64,000 nucleotides of DNA from Azospirillum griseum (lineage in GTDB: Bacteria > Pseudomonadota > Alphaproteobacteria > Azospirillales > Azospirillaceae): NCBI RefSeq assembly GCF_003966125.1, contig NZ_RXMA01000004.1, positions 215,971-279,970 of the forward strand. Reading direction: 5' to 3'. A program made the translations under genes and the position numbers. This document shows positions 1-9,395 of the stretch, piece by piece. The notes under the pieces are model-generated. The model had not been told where the DNA came from, did no database searches, and saw only the letters and a list, made by a program, of their open reading frames with translations. Every line of letters begins with the position of its first letter. Position 1 is the stretch's first letter.

Positions 1-326
1 GCGTGGCGATCATCCAGCATCAGGCCGTCGCCTTCCGGCTGGCCGACATGGCGACACGGGTCGAGGCCGCCCGCCAACTGGTGCTGCACGCGGCGTCCCT
101 GCGCGACGCCGGGTTGCCCTGCACCAAGGAAGCGGCGATGGCCAAGCTGTTCGCCACCGAAATGGCGGAAAAGGTCTGCTCCGACGCCATCCAGGTGCAC
201 GGCGGTTATGGCTATCTCAACGATTTCCCGGTGGAGCGCATCTACCGCGACGTCCGTGTTTGCCAGATTTACGAAGGCACCAGCGACATCCAACGGCTGG
301 TCATCAGCCGCGCGCTGGTCCAATAA
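1..326 (+). CDS. Acyl-CoA dehydrogenase, C-terminal fragment (probably isovaleryl-CoA dehydrogenase)
   Basis: The window opens inside this gene; about 108 C-terminal residues remain. They form the C-terminal helical domain of a flavin acyl-CoA dehydrogenase, with the typical [16 protein letters not shown] stretch, then [16 protein letters not shown], where the EGTS segment contacts the flavin and substrate. Such enzymes pass electrons from acyl-CoA to electron-transfer flavoprotein. The four genes that follow are the rest of the leucine catabolic route, so oxidation of isovaleryl-CoA to 3-methylcrotonyl-CoA is the likely job. The fragment itself would fit any short or branched-chain acyl-CoA dehydrogenase. 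The stop lies 43 bases before the next gene, suggesting one operon. Confidence 0.9.
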   Translation, partial: VAIIQHQAVAFRLADMATRVEAARQLVLHAASLRDAGLPCTKEAAMAKLFATEMAEKVCSDAIQVHGGYGYLNDFPVERIYRDVRVCQIYEGTSDIQRLVISRALVQ

Positions 327-369
327 GCCATTCCTCAAACCGTCATTTCTCACACGGGAGGGCGACGGC

Positions 370-1977
370 ATGACCGTCCTGAAGAGCGCCATCAACGCGC
401 GCTCCGCCGAATTCCAGACCAACGCCGACGCCATGGCGGCGCTGGTCGCCGATCTGCGCCAGAAGGTCGCCGCCATCCAGCAGGGCGGCGGGGCCAAGGC
501 CCGCGAGAAGCATCTGGCCCGTGGCAAGTTGCTGCCGCGCGAGCGCATCCGCCAACTGCTCGATCCCGGTTCGCCCTTCCTCGAACTGTCGCAGATGGCC
601 GCGCACGAGGTGTATGAGGACGTCATCCCGTCGGCGGGCATCATCACCGGCATCGGCAGCGTCGCCGGTCAGGAATGCATGATCGTCGCCAACGACGCGA
701 CGGTGAAGGGCGGCACCTATTACCCGTTGACGGTCAAAAAGCACCTGCGCGCCCAGGAAATCGCCCAGCAGAACAATCTGCCCTGCATCTATCTGGTGGA
801 CAGCGGCGGGGCCAACCTGCCCAACCAGGACGAGGTCTTTCCCGACCGCGACCATTTCGGCCGCATCTTCTTCAACCAGGCCACCATGTCGTCCGACGGC
901 ATCCCGCAGATCGCCGTGGTGATGGGAAGCTGCACGGCGGGCGGTGCCTATGTTCCGGCGATGTCGGACGAGGCGATCATCGTCCGCAACCAGGGAACCA
1001 TCTTCCTGGGCGGCCCGCCGCTGGTCAAGGCCGCCACCGGCGAGGTGGTGAGTGCCGAGGATCTGGGCGGGGCCGACGTGCATTCCCGCACGTCGGGCGT
1101 GACCGACCATTACGCGATGAACGACGCCCACGCCCTGGCGATGGCCCGGCGGGTGGTGACGAATCTCAACCGGCCCAAGCGCATCGACCTCGACCTGCGC
1201 GAACCGGAGGAGCCGCTGTTCAGCCCGAACGAGCTGTATGGCGTGATCCCCAGCGACGCCCGCAAGCCGTTCGACGTGCGCGAGGTGATCGCCCGCGTCG
1301 TCGATGGCTCGCGCTTTGACGAGTTCAAGCCGCTCTACGGCGCGACGCTGGTGACGGGCTTCGCCCACATCCACGGCTACCCCGTCGGCATCGTCGCCAA
1401 CAACGGCATCCTGTTCAGCGAATCCGCGCTGAAGGGCGCGCATTTCATCGAATTGTGCTGCCAGCGCCGCATCCCGCTGGTGTTCCTGCAAAACATCACC
1501 GGCTTCATGGTCGGGCGCAAATACGAGGCGGGCGGCATCGCCAAGGATGGCGCGAAGCTGGTGACGGCGGTCGCCTGCGCCAAGGTGCCGAAATTCACCG
1601 TGGTCATCGGCGGCAGCTATGGCGCTGGCAATTACGGCATGTGCGGCCGCGCCTACTCCCCGCGCTTCCTGTGGATGTGGCCGAACGCCCGCATTTCGGT
1701 GATGGGCGGCGAGCAGGCGGCGGGCGTGCTGGCCCAGGTCAAGCGCGACGCGATGGAGGCGCAGGGCAAGCCCTGGTCGGCGGAGGATGAGGAGGCGTTG
1801 AAGGCCCCGATCCGCCAGAAGTTCGAGCGCGAAAGCCACCCCTACTACGCCAGCGCCCGCTTGTGGGACGACGGCATCATCGATCCGGCGGACACCCGCA
1901 TGGTGCTGGGGCTTGGCCTGTCGGCGTCCCTCAACGCGCCGGTGCCGAAGACGACCTTCGGCGTCTTCCGCATGTGA
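370..1977 (+). CDS. mccB: Methylcrotonyl-CoA carboxylase, carboxyltransferase (beta) subunit
   Basis: Encodes 535 residues, the usual length for the beta subunit, which transfers carboxyl from biotin to 3-methylcrotonyl-CoA to give 3-methylglutaconyl-CoA. The N and C carboxyltransferase subdomains are both present, with the [11 protein letters not shown] entry motif, the glycine-rich [13 protein letters not shown] stretch and the C-terminal [16 protein letters not shown] and [10 protein letters not shown] motifs seen in MCC and propionyl-CoA carboxylases. The reading frame is open upstream, but ATG 370 is preceded by a GGGAGG ribosome site and matches the family start. Assignment to MCC rather than PCC rests on the neighbouring hydratase, alpha subunit and HMG-CoA lyase. 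The next start lies within 12 bases of the stop. Confidence 0.95.
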   Translation: MTVLKSAINARSAEFQTNADAMAALVADLRQKVAAIQQGGGAKAREKHLARGKLLPRERIRQLLDPGSPFLELSQMAAHEVYEDVIPSAGIITGIGSVAGQECMIVANDATVKGGTYYPLTVKKHLRAQEIAQQNNLPCIYLVDSGGANLPNQDEVFPDRDHFGRIFFNQATMSSDGIPQIAVVMGSCTAGGAYVPAMSDEAIIVRNQGTIFLGGPPLVKAATGEVVSAEDLGGADVHSRTSGVTDHYAMNDAHALAMARRVVTNLNRPKRIDLDLREPEEPLFSPNELYGVIPSDARKPFDVREVIARVVDGSRFDEFKPLYGATLVTGFAHIHGYPVGIVANNGILFSESALKGAHFIELCCQRRIPLVFLQNITGFMVGRKYEAGGIAKDGAKLVTAVACAKVPKFTVVIGGSYGAGNYGMCGRAYSPRFLWMWPNARISVMGGEQAAGVLAQVKRDAMEAQGKPWSAEDEEALKAPIRQKFERESHPYYASARLWDDGIIDPADTRMVLGLGLSASLNAPVPKTTFGVFRM

Positions 1978-1988
1978 TGGGGGTGGGC

Positions 1989-2771
1989 ATGAGCGACATT
2001 CTGATCGACGTGGCCGCCAACGGCGTGGCCACCGTCACCATGAACCGGGGCGACGTCCACAACGCCTTCAACGAGGCGGTGATCGCCGGGCTGACCGACG
2101 CGTTCCGCACGGTGGGTGAAAACCCGGACGTCCGCGCGGTCTTGCTGCGCGGCGTCGGCAAAAGCTTTTCCGCCGGGGCCGATCTGTCTTGGATGAAGCG
2201 GATGTCGGGCTATTCCTATGAGGAGAACCTGACCGACGCGCTGGGGCTGGCCACCATGCTGCGCACGCTGGACGAATGCCCCAAGCCCACCGTGGCGGTG
2301 GTGCAGGGTCCGGCCTTTGGCGGCGGCGTCGGGCTGGTGTCGGCCTGCGACATCGCCATCGGCGTGGACACGGCCAGCTTTGCCCTGACCGAGGTGAAGC
2401 TCGGCATCATCCCGGCGGCCATCAGCCCCTACGTCATCGGGGCCATCGGCGAACGCGCCTGCCGCCGCTTCTTCCTGACCGGGGAGCGGTTTTCGGCGGC
2501 GGACGCCCACCGGCTGGGCCTGCTGCACGAAGTGACCAGCGCCGACGGGCTGGACGCGGCGGTCGAGAAGACCGTCAAGAACCTGCTCGATTGCGGTCCA
2601 ACGGCGCAGGCCGCCGCCAAGGAGCTGATCCGCGCGGTGGCCCGCCGCCCGCTGACCGACGCCGTGGTGCGCGACACCGCCGAACGCATCGCCCGCCAGC
2701 GCGCCAGCGCCGAAGGCAAGGAGGGCATCGGGGCCTTCCTCGACAAACGCAACCCGTCCTGGCGGAGCTGA
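1989..2771 (+). CDS. liuC: Methylglutaconyl-CoA hydratase (enoyl-CoA hydratase family)
   Basis: A crotonase-fold protein of 260 residues. It has the oxyanion-hole segments GKSFSAGADLSWMKRM and GPAFGGGVGLVSACDIAIG and the C-terminal FLDKRNPSW tail. The SAGADLSWM form is typical of the methylglutaconyl-CoA hydratases of leucine degradation, which form 3-hydroxy-3-methylglutaryl-CoA. Position between the two MCC subunit genes supports that substrate. ATG 1989 was chosen; ATG 1977, which overlaps the upstream stop as TGATG and adds four residues, is also possible. Translation is probably coupled to mccB. Confidence 0.92.
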   Translation: MSDILIDVAANGVATVTMNRGDVHNAFNEAVIAGLTDAFRTVGENPDVRAVLLRGVGKSFSAGADLSWMKRMSGYSYEENLTDALGLATMLRTLDECPKPTVAVVQGPAFGGGVGLVSACDIAIGVDTASFALTEVKLGIIPAAISPYVIGAIGERACRRFFLTGERFSAADAHRLGLLHEVTSADGLDAAVEKTVKNLLDCGPTAQAAAKELIRAVARRPLTDAVVRDTAERIARQRASAEGKEGIGAFLDKRNPSWRS

Positions 2772-2778
2772 GAATCCC

Positions 2779-4797
2779 ATGTCCCACCTGACCATGTTCG
2801 ACACGATCCTCATCGCCAACCGGGGCGAAATCGCCTGCCGGGTCATCCGCACCGCCCGCCGCATGGGCATCCGGACCGTCGCCGTCCATTCCGACGCCGA
2901 CGCCAAGGCCATGCACGTCCAGATGGCCGACGAGGCCGTGTGCATCGGCCCGGCCCCGGTCGGCGACAGCTATCTGCGCGGCGACGCGATCCTGGAGGTC
3001 GCCAAGCGCACCGGGGCGCAGGCCATCCATCCCGGTTATGGCTTCCTGTCGGAAAACGCCGGTTTCGCGGCGGCTTGCGCGGAGGCGGGCGTCGTCTTCA
3101 TCGGCCCGCCGATCGAGGCGATCCGCGTCATGGGGTCCAAGGCTGAATCCAAGCGGCTGATGGCCAACGCCGACGTGCCGCTGGTTCCCGGCTATCACGG
3201 TCAGGCGCAGGATTTCGCCACCCTGTCGGCGGAAGCGGCGCGCATCGGCTTTCCGGTGCTGGTCAAGGCGTCGGCGGGCGGCGGTGGCAAGGGCATGCGC
3301 GTCGTGCGCAGCGCCGAGGAACTGGCCGACGCCGTGGCCGGTGCCCAGCGCGAGGCCAAGGCGGCCTTTGGCGACGACAGCCTGTTGCTGGAAAAATACC
3401 TGTCGCGCCCGCGCCACGTCGAAATCCAGGTCTTTTGCGACACCCACGGCAACGGCGTCTATCTGTTCGAGCGCGATTGCTCGATCCAGCGCCGTCACCA
3501 GAAGGTGATCGAGGAGGCCCCCGCCCCCAACCTGCCCGACGATCTGCGCCGCCGCATGGGCGAGGCCGCCGTCGCCGCCGCCAAGGCGGTGAATTACGTC
3601 GGGGCGGGCACGGTCGAGTTCCTTTATGAGGATGGCGGCTTCTACTTCATCGAGATGAACACCCGGCTTCAGGTGGAACATCCGGTGACGGAGAAGATCA
3701 CCGGCCTGGATCTGGTCGAATGGCAATTGCGCGTCGCCGCCGGGGCCGAATTGCCCCTGCGTCAGGAGCAATTGACCCGCAAGGGACACGCCTTTGAGGC
3801 CCGGCTCTACGCCGAGGATCCGCAGCGCGAGTTCCTGCCCGCCATCGGCACCCTGACCCGGCTGCGCCCGCCCGCCGAAAGCGATCACGTCCGGGTGGAC
3901 ACCGGCGTGCGCGAAGGCGACGCGGTGACGATGTATTACGACCCGATGATCGCCAAGCTGATCGTCTGGGACGAGGACCGCGACGCCGCCCTGCGCCGTC
4001 TGCGCGGCGCGCTCGCCGCCTATGAGGTGGTCGGCGTCACCACCAACATCGGTTTCCTCGGGGCCATCGCTTCCCACCCGGCTTTCCGCGCGGTGGAGAT
4101 CGACACCGGCTTCATCGAGCGCCACCGCGCCGACCTGTTGCCGCCGCCCGCTCCGGCCAGCAACACCGCGCTCTCCGCCGCCGCGCTGGCGGTTCTGCTG
4201 CGCCGCCGGGCGGAGGCGCAGGCCGCGCTGCGCGCCCGGTCGGACCGTCATTCGCCCTGGCTGCTCGCCAACGGGTGGCGGCTGAACGAGGAAACCCACT
4301 ACGACCTCAGCCTGATCGACGGCGAAACGGCCCGCGCGGTGACGCTGCATTTCCGCAGCGACGGCTATGAGATCGCCGTGGACGGCGGCCCTGCCCAACC
4401 GGCCACCGGCGTCACCTTTGACGATGGGGCGCTGACCATCAGCCTGGGCGGGGCGCGGCTGCGCGCCACCGTGGTCCAGCAGGGGTTGGATCTGACCGTG
4501 CTGATCGACGGCGTGGCCACCCGCCTGAAGCTGGACGACCCCAGCGCGCGGGCGGCGGAGCAGGAGGGCGGCTCGGGCCGTCTGAGCGCGCCGATGCCCG
4601 GCACCGTGGTCCGCGTGCTGGTCGAGGTCGGCCAGAGCGTGGAGGCCGGAACGCCGCTGATGCTGCTGGAAGCGATGAAGATGGAGCACACCATCAAGGC
4701 CCCCGCCGCCGGGGTGGTGTCCGCCCTGAATTTCGCGGCGGGCGATCAGGTCGCCGAGGGCGTCGATCTGCTGGTTCTCGACATCGCGGAGGGTTGA
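2779..4797 (+). CDS. mccA: Methylcrotonyl-CoA carboxylase, biotin-containing (alpha) subunit
   Basis: A 672-residue protein with the full biotin carboxylase plus carrier layout: N-terminal domain (FDTILIANRGEIACRVIRTA), ATP-grasp domain with the KASAGGGGKGMR nucleotide loop and EMNTRLQVEHPVTE near residues 290-305, a middle linker, and a C-terminal biotinyl domain. The biotin-accepting lysine lies in EAMKMEH at about residue 633. It carboxylates biotin with bicarbonate and ATP for the partner subunit encoded upstream. ATG 2779 begins seven bases after the hydratase stop; ATG 2794 is an alternative. The length matches MCC alpha subunits. Confidence 0.95.
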   Translation: MSHLTMFDTILIANRGEIACRVIRTARRMGIRTVAVHSDADAKAMHVQMADEAVCIGPAPVGDSYLRGDAILEVAKRTGAQAIHPGYGFLSENAGFAAACAEAGVVFIGPPIEAIRVMGSKAESKRLMANADVPLVPGYHGQAQDFATLSAEAARIGFPVLVKASAGGGGKGMRVVRSAEELADAVAGAQREAKAAFGDDSLLLEKYLSRPRHVEIQVFCDTHGNGVYLFERDCSIQRRHQKVIEEAPAPNLPDDLRRRMGEAAVAAAKAVNYVGAGTVEFLYEDGGFYFIEMNTRLQVEHPVTEKITGLDLVEWQLRVAAGAELPLRQEQLTRKGHAFEARLYAEDPQREFLPAIGTLTRLRPPAESDHVRVDTGVREGDAVTMYYDPMIAKLIVWDEDRDAALRRLRGALAAYEVVGVTTNIGFLGAIASHPAFRAVEIDTGFIERHRADLLPPPAPASNTALSAAALAVLLRRRAEAQAALRARSDRHSPWLLANGWRLNEETHYDLSLIDGETARAVTLHFRSDGYEIAVDGGPAQPATGVTFDDGALTISLGGARLRATVVQQGLDLTVLIDGVATRLKLDDPSARAAEQEGGSGRLSAPMPGTVVRVLVEVGQSVEAGTPLMLLEAMKMEHTIKAPAAGVVSALNFAAGDQVAEGVDLLVLDIAEG

Positions 4798-4800
4798 GGC

Positions 4801-5703
4801 ATGACCCGCTTGCCCCGTTTCGTCCGCATGGTCGAGGTTGGCCCGCGCGACGGCCTGCAAAACGAAAAGACCATCGTGCCGACCGCCGTCAAGATCGCCT
4901 TGGTGGACAGGCTGGCCGACGCCGGGCTGTCGGTGGTCGAAGCGGGCAGCTTCGTGTCGCCCAAATGGGTTCCCCAGATGGGCGACAGCGCCGAGGTGTT
5001 CGCCGGTCTGACCCGCAAGCCCGGTGTCCGCTACGCCGCCCTCACCCCCAACCTGAAGGGGTTGGAAGGGGCGTTGGCCGCCAAGGCCGACGAGGTGGCG
5101 GTGTTCGGCGCGGCGTCGGAAAGCTTCAGCCAGAAGAACATCAACTGCTCCATCGCCGAAAGCCTGGACCGCTTCGCCCCGGTGATGGCGCAGGCCAAGG
5201 CGGCGGGCGTGCCGGTGCGCGGCTATGTCAGTTGCGTGCTCGGCTGCCCCTACGAGGGCGACATCGCGCCCTCGGCGGTGGCCGAGGTTGCGGCCCGGCT
5301 GTACGCCATGGGCTGTTACGAAATCTCGCTGGGCGACACCATCGGCACCGGCACGCCCGCCAAGGCGCAGGCGATGATCGCGGCGGTGGCCGAACGGATC
5401 CCGGTGGACAAGATCGCCGTCCATTTCCACGACACCTACGGGCAGGCGCTGGCCAACCTCTACGCCGCCTTGCAGATGGGCGTGGCGGTGGTGGACAGCT
5501 CCGTCGCCGGGTTGGGCGGCTGCCCCTACGCCAAGGGGGCGTCGGGCAACGTGGCGAGCGAGGATGTGCTCTACATGCTGAACGGTCTGGGGATCGAGAC
5601 CGGGGTGGATTTGGATCGGTTGATCGCGGCCGGGGCGTTCATCAGCGACGCCATCGGCCGACCAACGGCGTCAAAGGTGGCCCGCGCTCGTGGTTGTGCG
5701 TGA
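4801..5703 (+). CDS. mvaB: Hydroxymethylglutaryl-CoA lyase
   Basis: A 300-residue TIM-barrel lyase that splits HMG-CoA into acetyl-CoA and acetoacetate, the last step of leucine breakdown. Visible family marks are [13 protein letters not shown] at the N-terminus (metal-binding Asp and catalytic Arg), the [11 protein letters not shown] strand, [12 protein letters not shown] (metal-binding histidines) and the C-terminal [14 protein letters not shown] loop with the catalytic cysteine. It starts four bases after the mccA stop, with GGAGGG as ribosome site, so it is the last gene of the operon. A rho-independent terminator follows. Confidence 0.96.
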   Translation: MTRLPRFVRMVEVGPRDGLQNEKTIVPTAVKIALVDRLADAGLSVVEAGSFVSPKWVPQMGDSAEVFAGLTRKPGVRYAALTPNLKGLEGALAAKADEVAVFGAASESFSQKNINCSIAESLDRFAPVMAQAKAAGVPVRGYVSCVLGCPYEGDIAPSAVAEVAARLYAMGCYEISLGDTIGTGTPAKAQAMIAAVAERIPVDKIAVHFHDTYGQALANLYAALQMGVAVVDSSVAGLGGCPYAKGASGNVASEDVLYMLNGLGIETGVDLDRLIAAGAFISDAIGRPTASKVARARGCA

Positions 5704-5723
5704 GAGGTTCACCCTCGACACCG

Positions 5724-5764
5724 AAGGGCCGCATCCCCGCCGGGATGCGGCCCTTTCGTTTTTT
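5724..5764 (+). terminator. Rho-independent terminator of the leucine operon
   Basis: A perfect GC-rich hairpin (AAGGGCCGCATCCC pairing with GGGATGCGGCCCTT across a CGCC loop) is followed by TCGTTTTTTG. It starts 20 bases after the mvaB stop and separates this operon from the convergent small gene. Confidence 0.9.
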
Positions 5765-5795
5765 GCGTTCGCCTTCTGATTCAGCGGACCATTCG

Positions 5796-6188
5796 TCAAC
5801 CACCGGGGCAGACGGCACCGCTGGCGTCGTGCATCGTTTCCACACCCGTGGGAAGAACGCGGAAGCGAATCAGGGTGCAAAAATTCGTGATCCCATTCTT
5901 GTACTCAGCGCCATTGATGTTCACCACATAAGCGCTGGTGCAATTGGCGGAATCCGGAAACTGGACAGCGGTTTGCATCTGTTCGCCAAATTTCATCGCG
6001 ATCGGCTTTGTTTTCAGCCATTGATTTCCAAACAACACATCAACACCAATGGTTTTCTTTCCTGAACCGCTGATTTCATTGGTTATTTTGAACTGACCAC
6101 AGGGGCCTGTCGCGGTTTGGGCCATCACCGGCCCCGTCAACACGGGGAACAGGGCGCAGGCAGCCAGAACATGCCGGATCCGATTCAT
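5796..6188 (-). CDS. Small secreted four-cysteine protein, unknown function
   Basis: Encodes 130 residues. The first 23 form a clear Sec signal peptide (MNRIRH, hydrophobic core, PVMAQ cleavage site). The mature part of about 107 residues is predicted beta-rich and has four cysteines (residues 30, 83, 104, 127), enough for two disulfides in the periplasm or outside. I do not recognise the family. A GGGGAGA ribosome site lies seven bases before ATG 6188, so the 25-residue upstream extension of the frame is not used. It is transcribed divergently from the quinoprotein operon, and its 3' end faces the leucine operon terminator. Confidence 0.7.
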   Translation of the reverse strand: MNRIRHVLAACALFPVLTGPVMAQTATGPCGQFKITNEISGSGKKTIGVDVLFGNQWLKTKPIAMKFGEQMQTAVQFPDSANCTSAYVVNINGAEYKNGITNFCTLIRFRVLPTGVETMHDASGAVCPGG

Positions 6189-6246
6189 CGAATGTTCTCC
6201 CCATGGGCAATCATTGAGCGCGCCAGACGCCGACATGCATTTTTTC

Positions 6247-6273
6247 TTGCGCGCAGATGGCAATCACTATAAC
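6247..6273 (+). promoter_or_regulatory. Possible promoter of the quinoprotein-maturation operon
   Basis: The 6190-6414 interval is clearly AT-richer than its surroundings and carries divergent promoters by position. The best sigma-70-like pair I see on this strand is TTGCGC and TATAAC with a 15-base gap, shorter than ideal. The 5' leader to GTG 6415 would be about 135 bases. This is a weak prediction. Confidence 0.25.
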
Positions 6274-6414
6274 GATTAAAAGAGAGTTTTCCAGAAATTA
6301 TGCTCACATACCGAGTGGTGCAAACGGTACGGTGACGTATGGGTTGCGTTTGTATTCCAACGCAACTCGCATCGGCGCGTGCGGCTGTGCCCCGGTGTTC
6401 AGGGAGGTTCGACC

Positions 6415-7974
6415 GTGTCCACTCCTGCCACCTCCACAGCTTGGAGCAGCCCCTACGGCGGCATCCGCTTCACCACCTCTCCCTTTGGGGAGATGGTGGA
6501 AATCGGGGATCCGACGACGACGACGTGGCGCGACCAGCTCATCAAACTGCTGCACATCGATGCCGCCATCGAACATGGCCTGATGGTCGCCTATCTCTAC
6601 GCCGCCTATTCGCTGGCCGACGTCGATCTGCCCACCAATCTGGACAGCGCCACGCGCGACCGCCGCCGCACCGCCCTGACAAGCTGGCAGGAGGAAATCC
6701 TCGCCATCGCCAAGGAGGAAATGAGCCATCTGGTGATCGTTCAGAACGTCCTGTCGCTGTTGGGCGCGCCGCTGTGCCTGTCGCGGGAGGATTTTCCGTG
6801 GGACAGCCAGTTCTACCCCTTCCCGATCAATCTGGAACCGTTGAGCCGTGGATCGCTGGCCGCCTATGTGGTGGCGGAGATGCCCAAGGGCTGGCTGGAC
6901 GGCGTCACCCCGGCCCCGGCGGGTGACACCGGCGTGCCGACGGACGACACCGGATTCAAACGGCGGCTCCTGGCCGATCTGGCCGCCTATCTGGGCTACA
7001 CGCCCACCCCGGACAAGCCGGTGGCGGTGAACCGGGTGGGTGCGCTGTTCAACGCCGTCCTGGCCATTCTGGAGGATCCCGACCGGCTGCCCGACCGCCA
7101 TTTCAACGACAACCGCTACACACTTCAGGCGCAAGAGGCGGAGTGGGCCAAGTATTTCCCCTCTCCCCGGCAAGAGGATGACGCGGTTTATCGCGACAAC
7201 CCGGAACTGAAGCAAGGCCACCGCATCGGCGACGCCCAGATGATCGTCGAACCGCTGGCCACACGCGACGAAGCGGTCGCGGCGCTGAAACGGGTGGCCC
7301 ATCAGGGCGAGTCCCCCGACCAGCAGCCCCCCGGCCCGCAGCGCAGCCCGCAGCAGGCCAAATCGCATTTCGAGCGCTTTTTCGCCATCTACAAGCAGTG
7401 GCTGACACTGGGCATCGATCCCAACCCGGCGGCTCGCATCCCGATCAACCCCACGGAAATCCGGGTGGACGAGCGGCGCAGCCCGACCGGTTCCTCCACC
7501 TACATCGCCGATTCCCGCTCCAACCGCTGGGCCAAGCTGTTCAACCTGCGCTATCGGCTGCTGCTGACCGCGCTGGGCCACACGCTGCAATCACCACGGC
7601 GCGCCGACGCCACCGGCACGCCCGGCACGCGGGGAACCCTGATCCATCTGTCCTTTGGCGAGATGTACAATCTCAAGGCCATTGCCAACATTCTGGTGCG
7701 GTCCCCGCGCGACTCACGCCGGGACCCGAAGCGGGCCGGACCGCCGTTCCAGATGCCCTACGGCTCGCAGCTTCCGGCGGCGGAACTCGACCGCTGGCTG
7801 ATCTACGCCGACATCCTCGACGCCTCGCAGTCCATTGTGTCCTGGCTGCTGCGCGGGGATTCGAATCAGGCGGAACGCGCCTACCTCACCCATCTGAGCG
7901 CCATGGACCGGAACACCCTGACGATGGTCAACGGCCAGATTGCGCGCTTGTCTCTGACCCAGGGGGCAGAATGA
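6415..7974 (+). CDS. Ferritin-like (VioB/RebD-type, iminophenyl-pyruvate dimer synthase-like) protein
   Basis: A 519-residue cytoplasmic protein without a signal peptide. Residues about 38-170 look like the ferritin-like domain found in VioB/RebD-type proteins: helix 1 with Glu53 (AAIEHGLMVAYLY) and helix 2 with WQEEILAIAKEEMSH, giving a Glu93/94, Glu101/102, His105 metal-ligand pattern. The C-terminal 350 residues are not recognised. GTG 6415 was chosen because AGGGAGG sits seven bases before it; an earlier GTG at 6379 lacks such a site. Its stop overlaps the next start (ATGA). As the first gene of an operon with a putative quinoprotein and two redox maturation enzymes, it may be an oxygen- or iron-dependent accessory factor. 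That role is inference. Confidence 0.75.
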   Translation: MSTPATSTAWSSPYGGIRFTTSPFGEMVEIGDPTTTTWRDQLIKLLHIDAAIEHGLMVAYLYAAYSLADVDLPTNLDSATRDRRRTALTSWQEEILAIAKEEMSHLVIVQNVLSLLGAPLCLSREDFPWDSQFYPFPINLEPLSRGSLAAYVVAEMPKGWLDGVTPAPAGDTGVPTDDTGFKRRLLADLAAYLGYTPTPDKPVAVNRVGALFNAVLAILEDPDRLPDRHFNDNRYTLQAQEAEWAKYFPSPRQEDDAVYRDNPELKQGHRIGDAQMIVEPLATRDEAVAALKRVAHQGESPDQQPPGPQRSPQQAKSHFERFFAIYKQWLTLGIDPNPAARIPINPTEIRVDERRSPTGSSTYIADSRSNRWAKLFNLRYRLLLTALGHTLQSPRRADATGTPGTRGTLIHLSFGEMYNLKAIANILVRSPRDSRRDPKRAGPPFQMPYGSQLPAAELDRWLIYADILDASQSIVSWLLRGDSNQAERAYLTHLSAMDRNTLTMVNGQIARLSLTQGAE

Positions 7975-9395
7975 CGTCGCAACCGATCCCCACCATCCTG
8001 GGCCTGCGGATCCTGCCGCCGGTTGCCTTCGGCCGTCTCGGTTCCTCCGACACGCCGATGGACAATTACTCGGTCCAGCCTGATCCGAACGACCCGTTGG
8101 GCTACCGCCATCTGCAGGGGGAGGAGACCTTTGTCGTCGATCCCGTGAACGGTGGCATCACCAAATCCCATGTGCCGACCCGCCTGCAGCTGCGCGACGA
8201 CGGAAAAATCCGGCCGGTTGCCCCGTTCCTGGAGGTGTGGGCGATCACCGCGCCCGACCGGATGGAACCGCTGACTCTCACCATGCTGACCGCCGCCGGT
8301 CTGACTGCGCAAAGCGTGTCCTGGACCGTGCAGGTCAAGAACAGCAAGGTGTTCCGCCGCACCGCCGATCCCAAGGACGACATCCAGGCGTTGGCGACGC
8401 CCACCCCCTTCACCGATCACGGCCCGCACGACCTGCGCGGCACAGCGGGCAACCTCACCCCCAACAGCGTCATTCCGCTCGGATCGGTCCGCTACATCCG
8501 TCCGACGGCGGAATTTCCGCAAATCCGCTTGCGCTTCACCCCGGGCAAGGGTGGCGTCTATGGCCCGGCGGGCGTCGAAGACGAGTCCGTTCCCCCCGCC
8601 AACCGGGTTTACGCGCTGCCGAAGGGCAAGGGGTGGTACGGCTGGACCAATCGCGACGCCAACGGCAAGCAGAAAACCCCGGAAACACTGGGGCCGACGC
8701 TCTACGCCATCGAAGCGCCCGCCCCGGTCTGGATCAACCAGGGTGACATCGTCAGCCGTGGCTATCTCGATGACACCTGCGACGGCATCGTCACCGTCAG
8801 CCTGACGGTTGGCAAAGTGACGCACACAGCCACGGCGCGCATCGCCTCGGCCCCGCACAATTTCGTGCTCGACGCCGGGTTCCCGCGCACGCTGGGCGAT
8901 GATCTGGAACAGGCGCTGCTCGGGCCGGTCGTCGACCCGACCGAGCCGCACGAGGTGACGATGCAGCGGACCGAGGAGATCATGCGCCGGGCCTTTGAAA
9001 CGGTCCGCTTCATGAACGTGCCGGTCCTGAACAACAATCTGGTCAAGGGCCGCCCCAATCTGGCCGACAACATGCCGGTCAACGACGCCATCGACGCCCG
9101 CCGCCCGTCCGAACCGGCGATGGCGACGGAGAACACCGACACGCTGGCCGTCACCCGCCTGCACCAGCAGGTGCTGACGACGATGAAGGCGTCGATTCCA
9201 AGCTGGTTCCTGCGCCTGCTGCGCCAGCCGGAGGAGATCGGCGATCTGACCCCGCTGGGCCGCCGCAAGATGCCCGCCCTGATGAGCGGGGCGGAGGGCC
9301 GTTACATGACCCTGACCCGCCGTCAGATCAGCCTGTTCCGCAAGGCCTCGGAAAGCGCGTTGTTCCGTCCCGACGGCACGAAGGATGTGAAGTGA
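7971..9395 (+). CDS. Putative LodA/GoxA-like quinoprotein oxidase, N-terminal half
   Basis: Encodes 474 residues with no signal peptide, no membrane segment and no double-glycine leader. The opening (LRILPPVAFGRLGSS) resembles the start of LodA-family oxidases, where an HPAIGIARVGNS-type segment occupies this place. A beta-rich central region follows (VWAITAPDR, SVSWTVQVKNSK, PQIRLRFTPGKGGVYGPAG), as in the non-catalytic part of that family. The cofactor-bearing Trp/Cys region is absent here and is found in the next gene. It begins inside the stop of the ferritin-like gene and ends in a TGATG overlap with the next gene, which argues for equal production of the two. The LodA link is from remembered sequence patterns and needs a profile search. 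Confidence 0.55.
   Translation: MTSQPIPTILGLRILPPVAFGRLGSSDTPMDNYSVQPDPNDPLGYRHLQGEETFVVDPVNGGITKSHVPTRLQLRDDGKIRPVAPFLEVWAITAPDRMEPLTLTMLTAAGLTAQSVSWTVQVKNSKVFRRTADPKDDIQALATPTPFTDHGPHDLRGTAGNLTPNSVIPLGSVRYIRPTAEFPQIRLRFTPGKGGVYGPAGVEDESVPPANRVYALPKGKGWYGWTNRDANGKQKTPETLGPTLYAIEAPAPVWINQGDIVSRGYLDDTCDGIVTVSLTVGKVTHTATARIASAPHNFVLDAGFPRTLGDDLEQALLGPVVDPTEPHEVTMQRTEEIMRRAFETVRFMNVPVLNNNLVKGRPNLADNMPVNDAIDARRPSEPAMATENTDTLAVTRLHQQVLTTMKASIPSWFLRLLRQPEEIGDLTPLGRRKMPALMSGAEGRYMTLTRRQISLFRKASESALFRPDGTKDVK

Noticed and set aside
2575..5430. A 951-codon open frame on the minus strand opposite mccA and mvaB
   Set aside because: Its composition is that of a shadow frame and the sense strand carries complete, recognisable enzymes.
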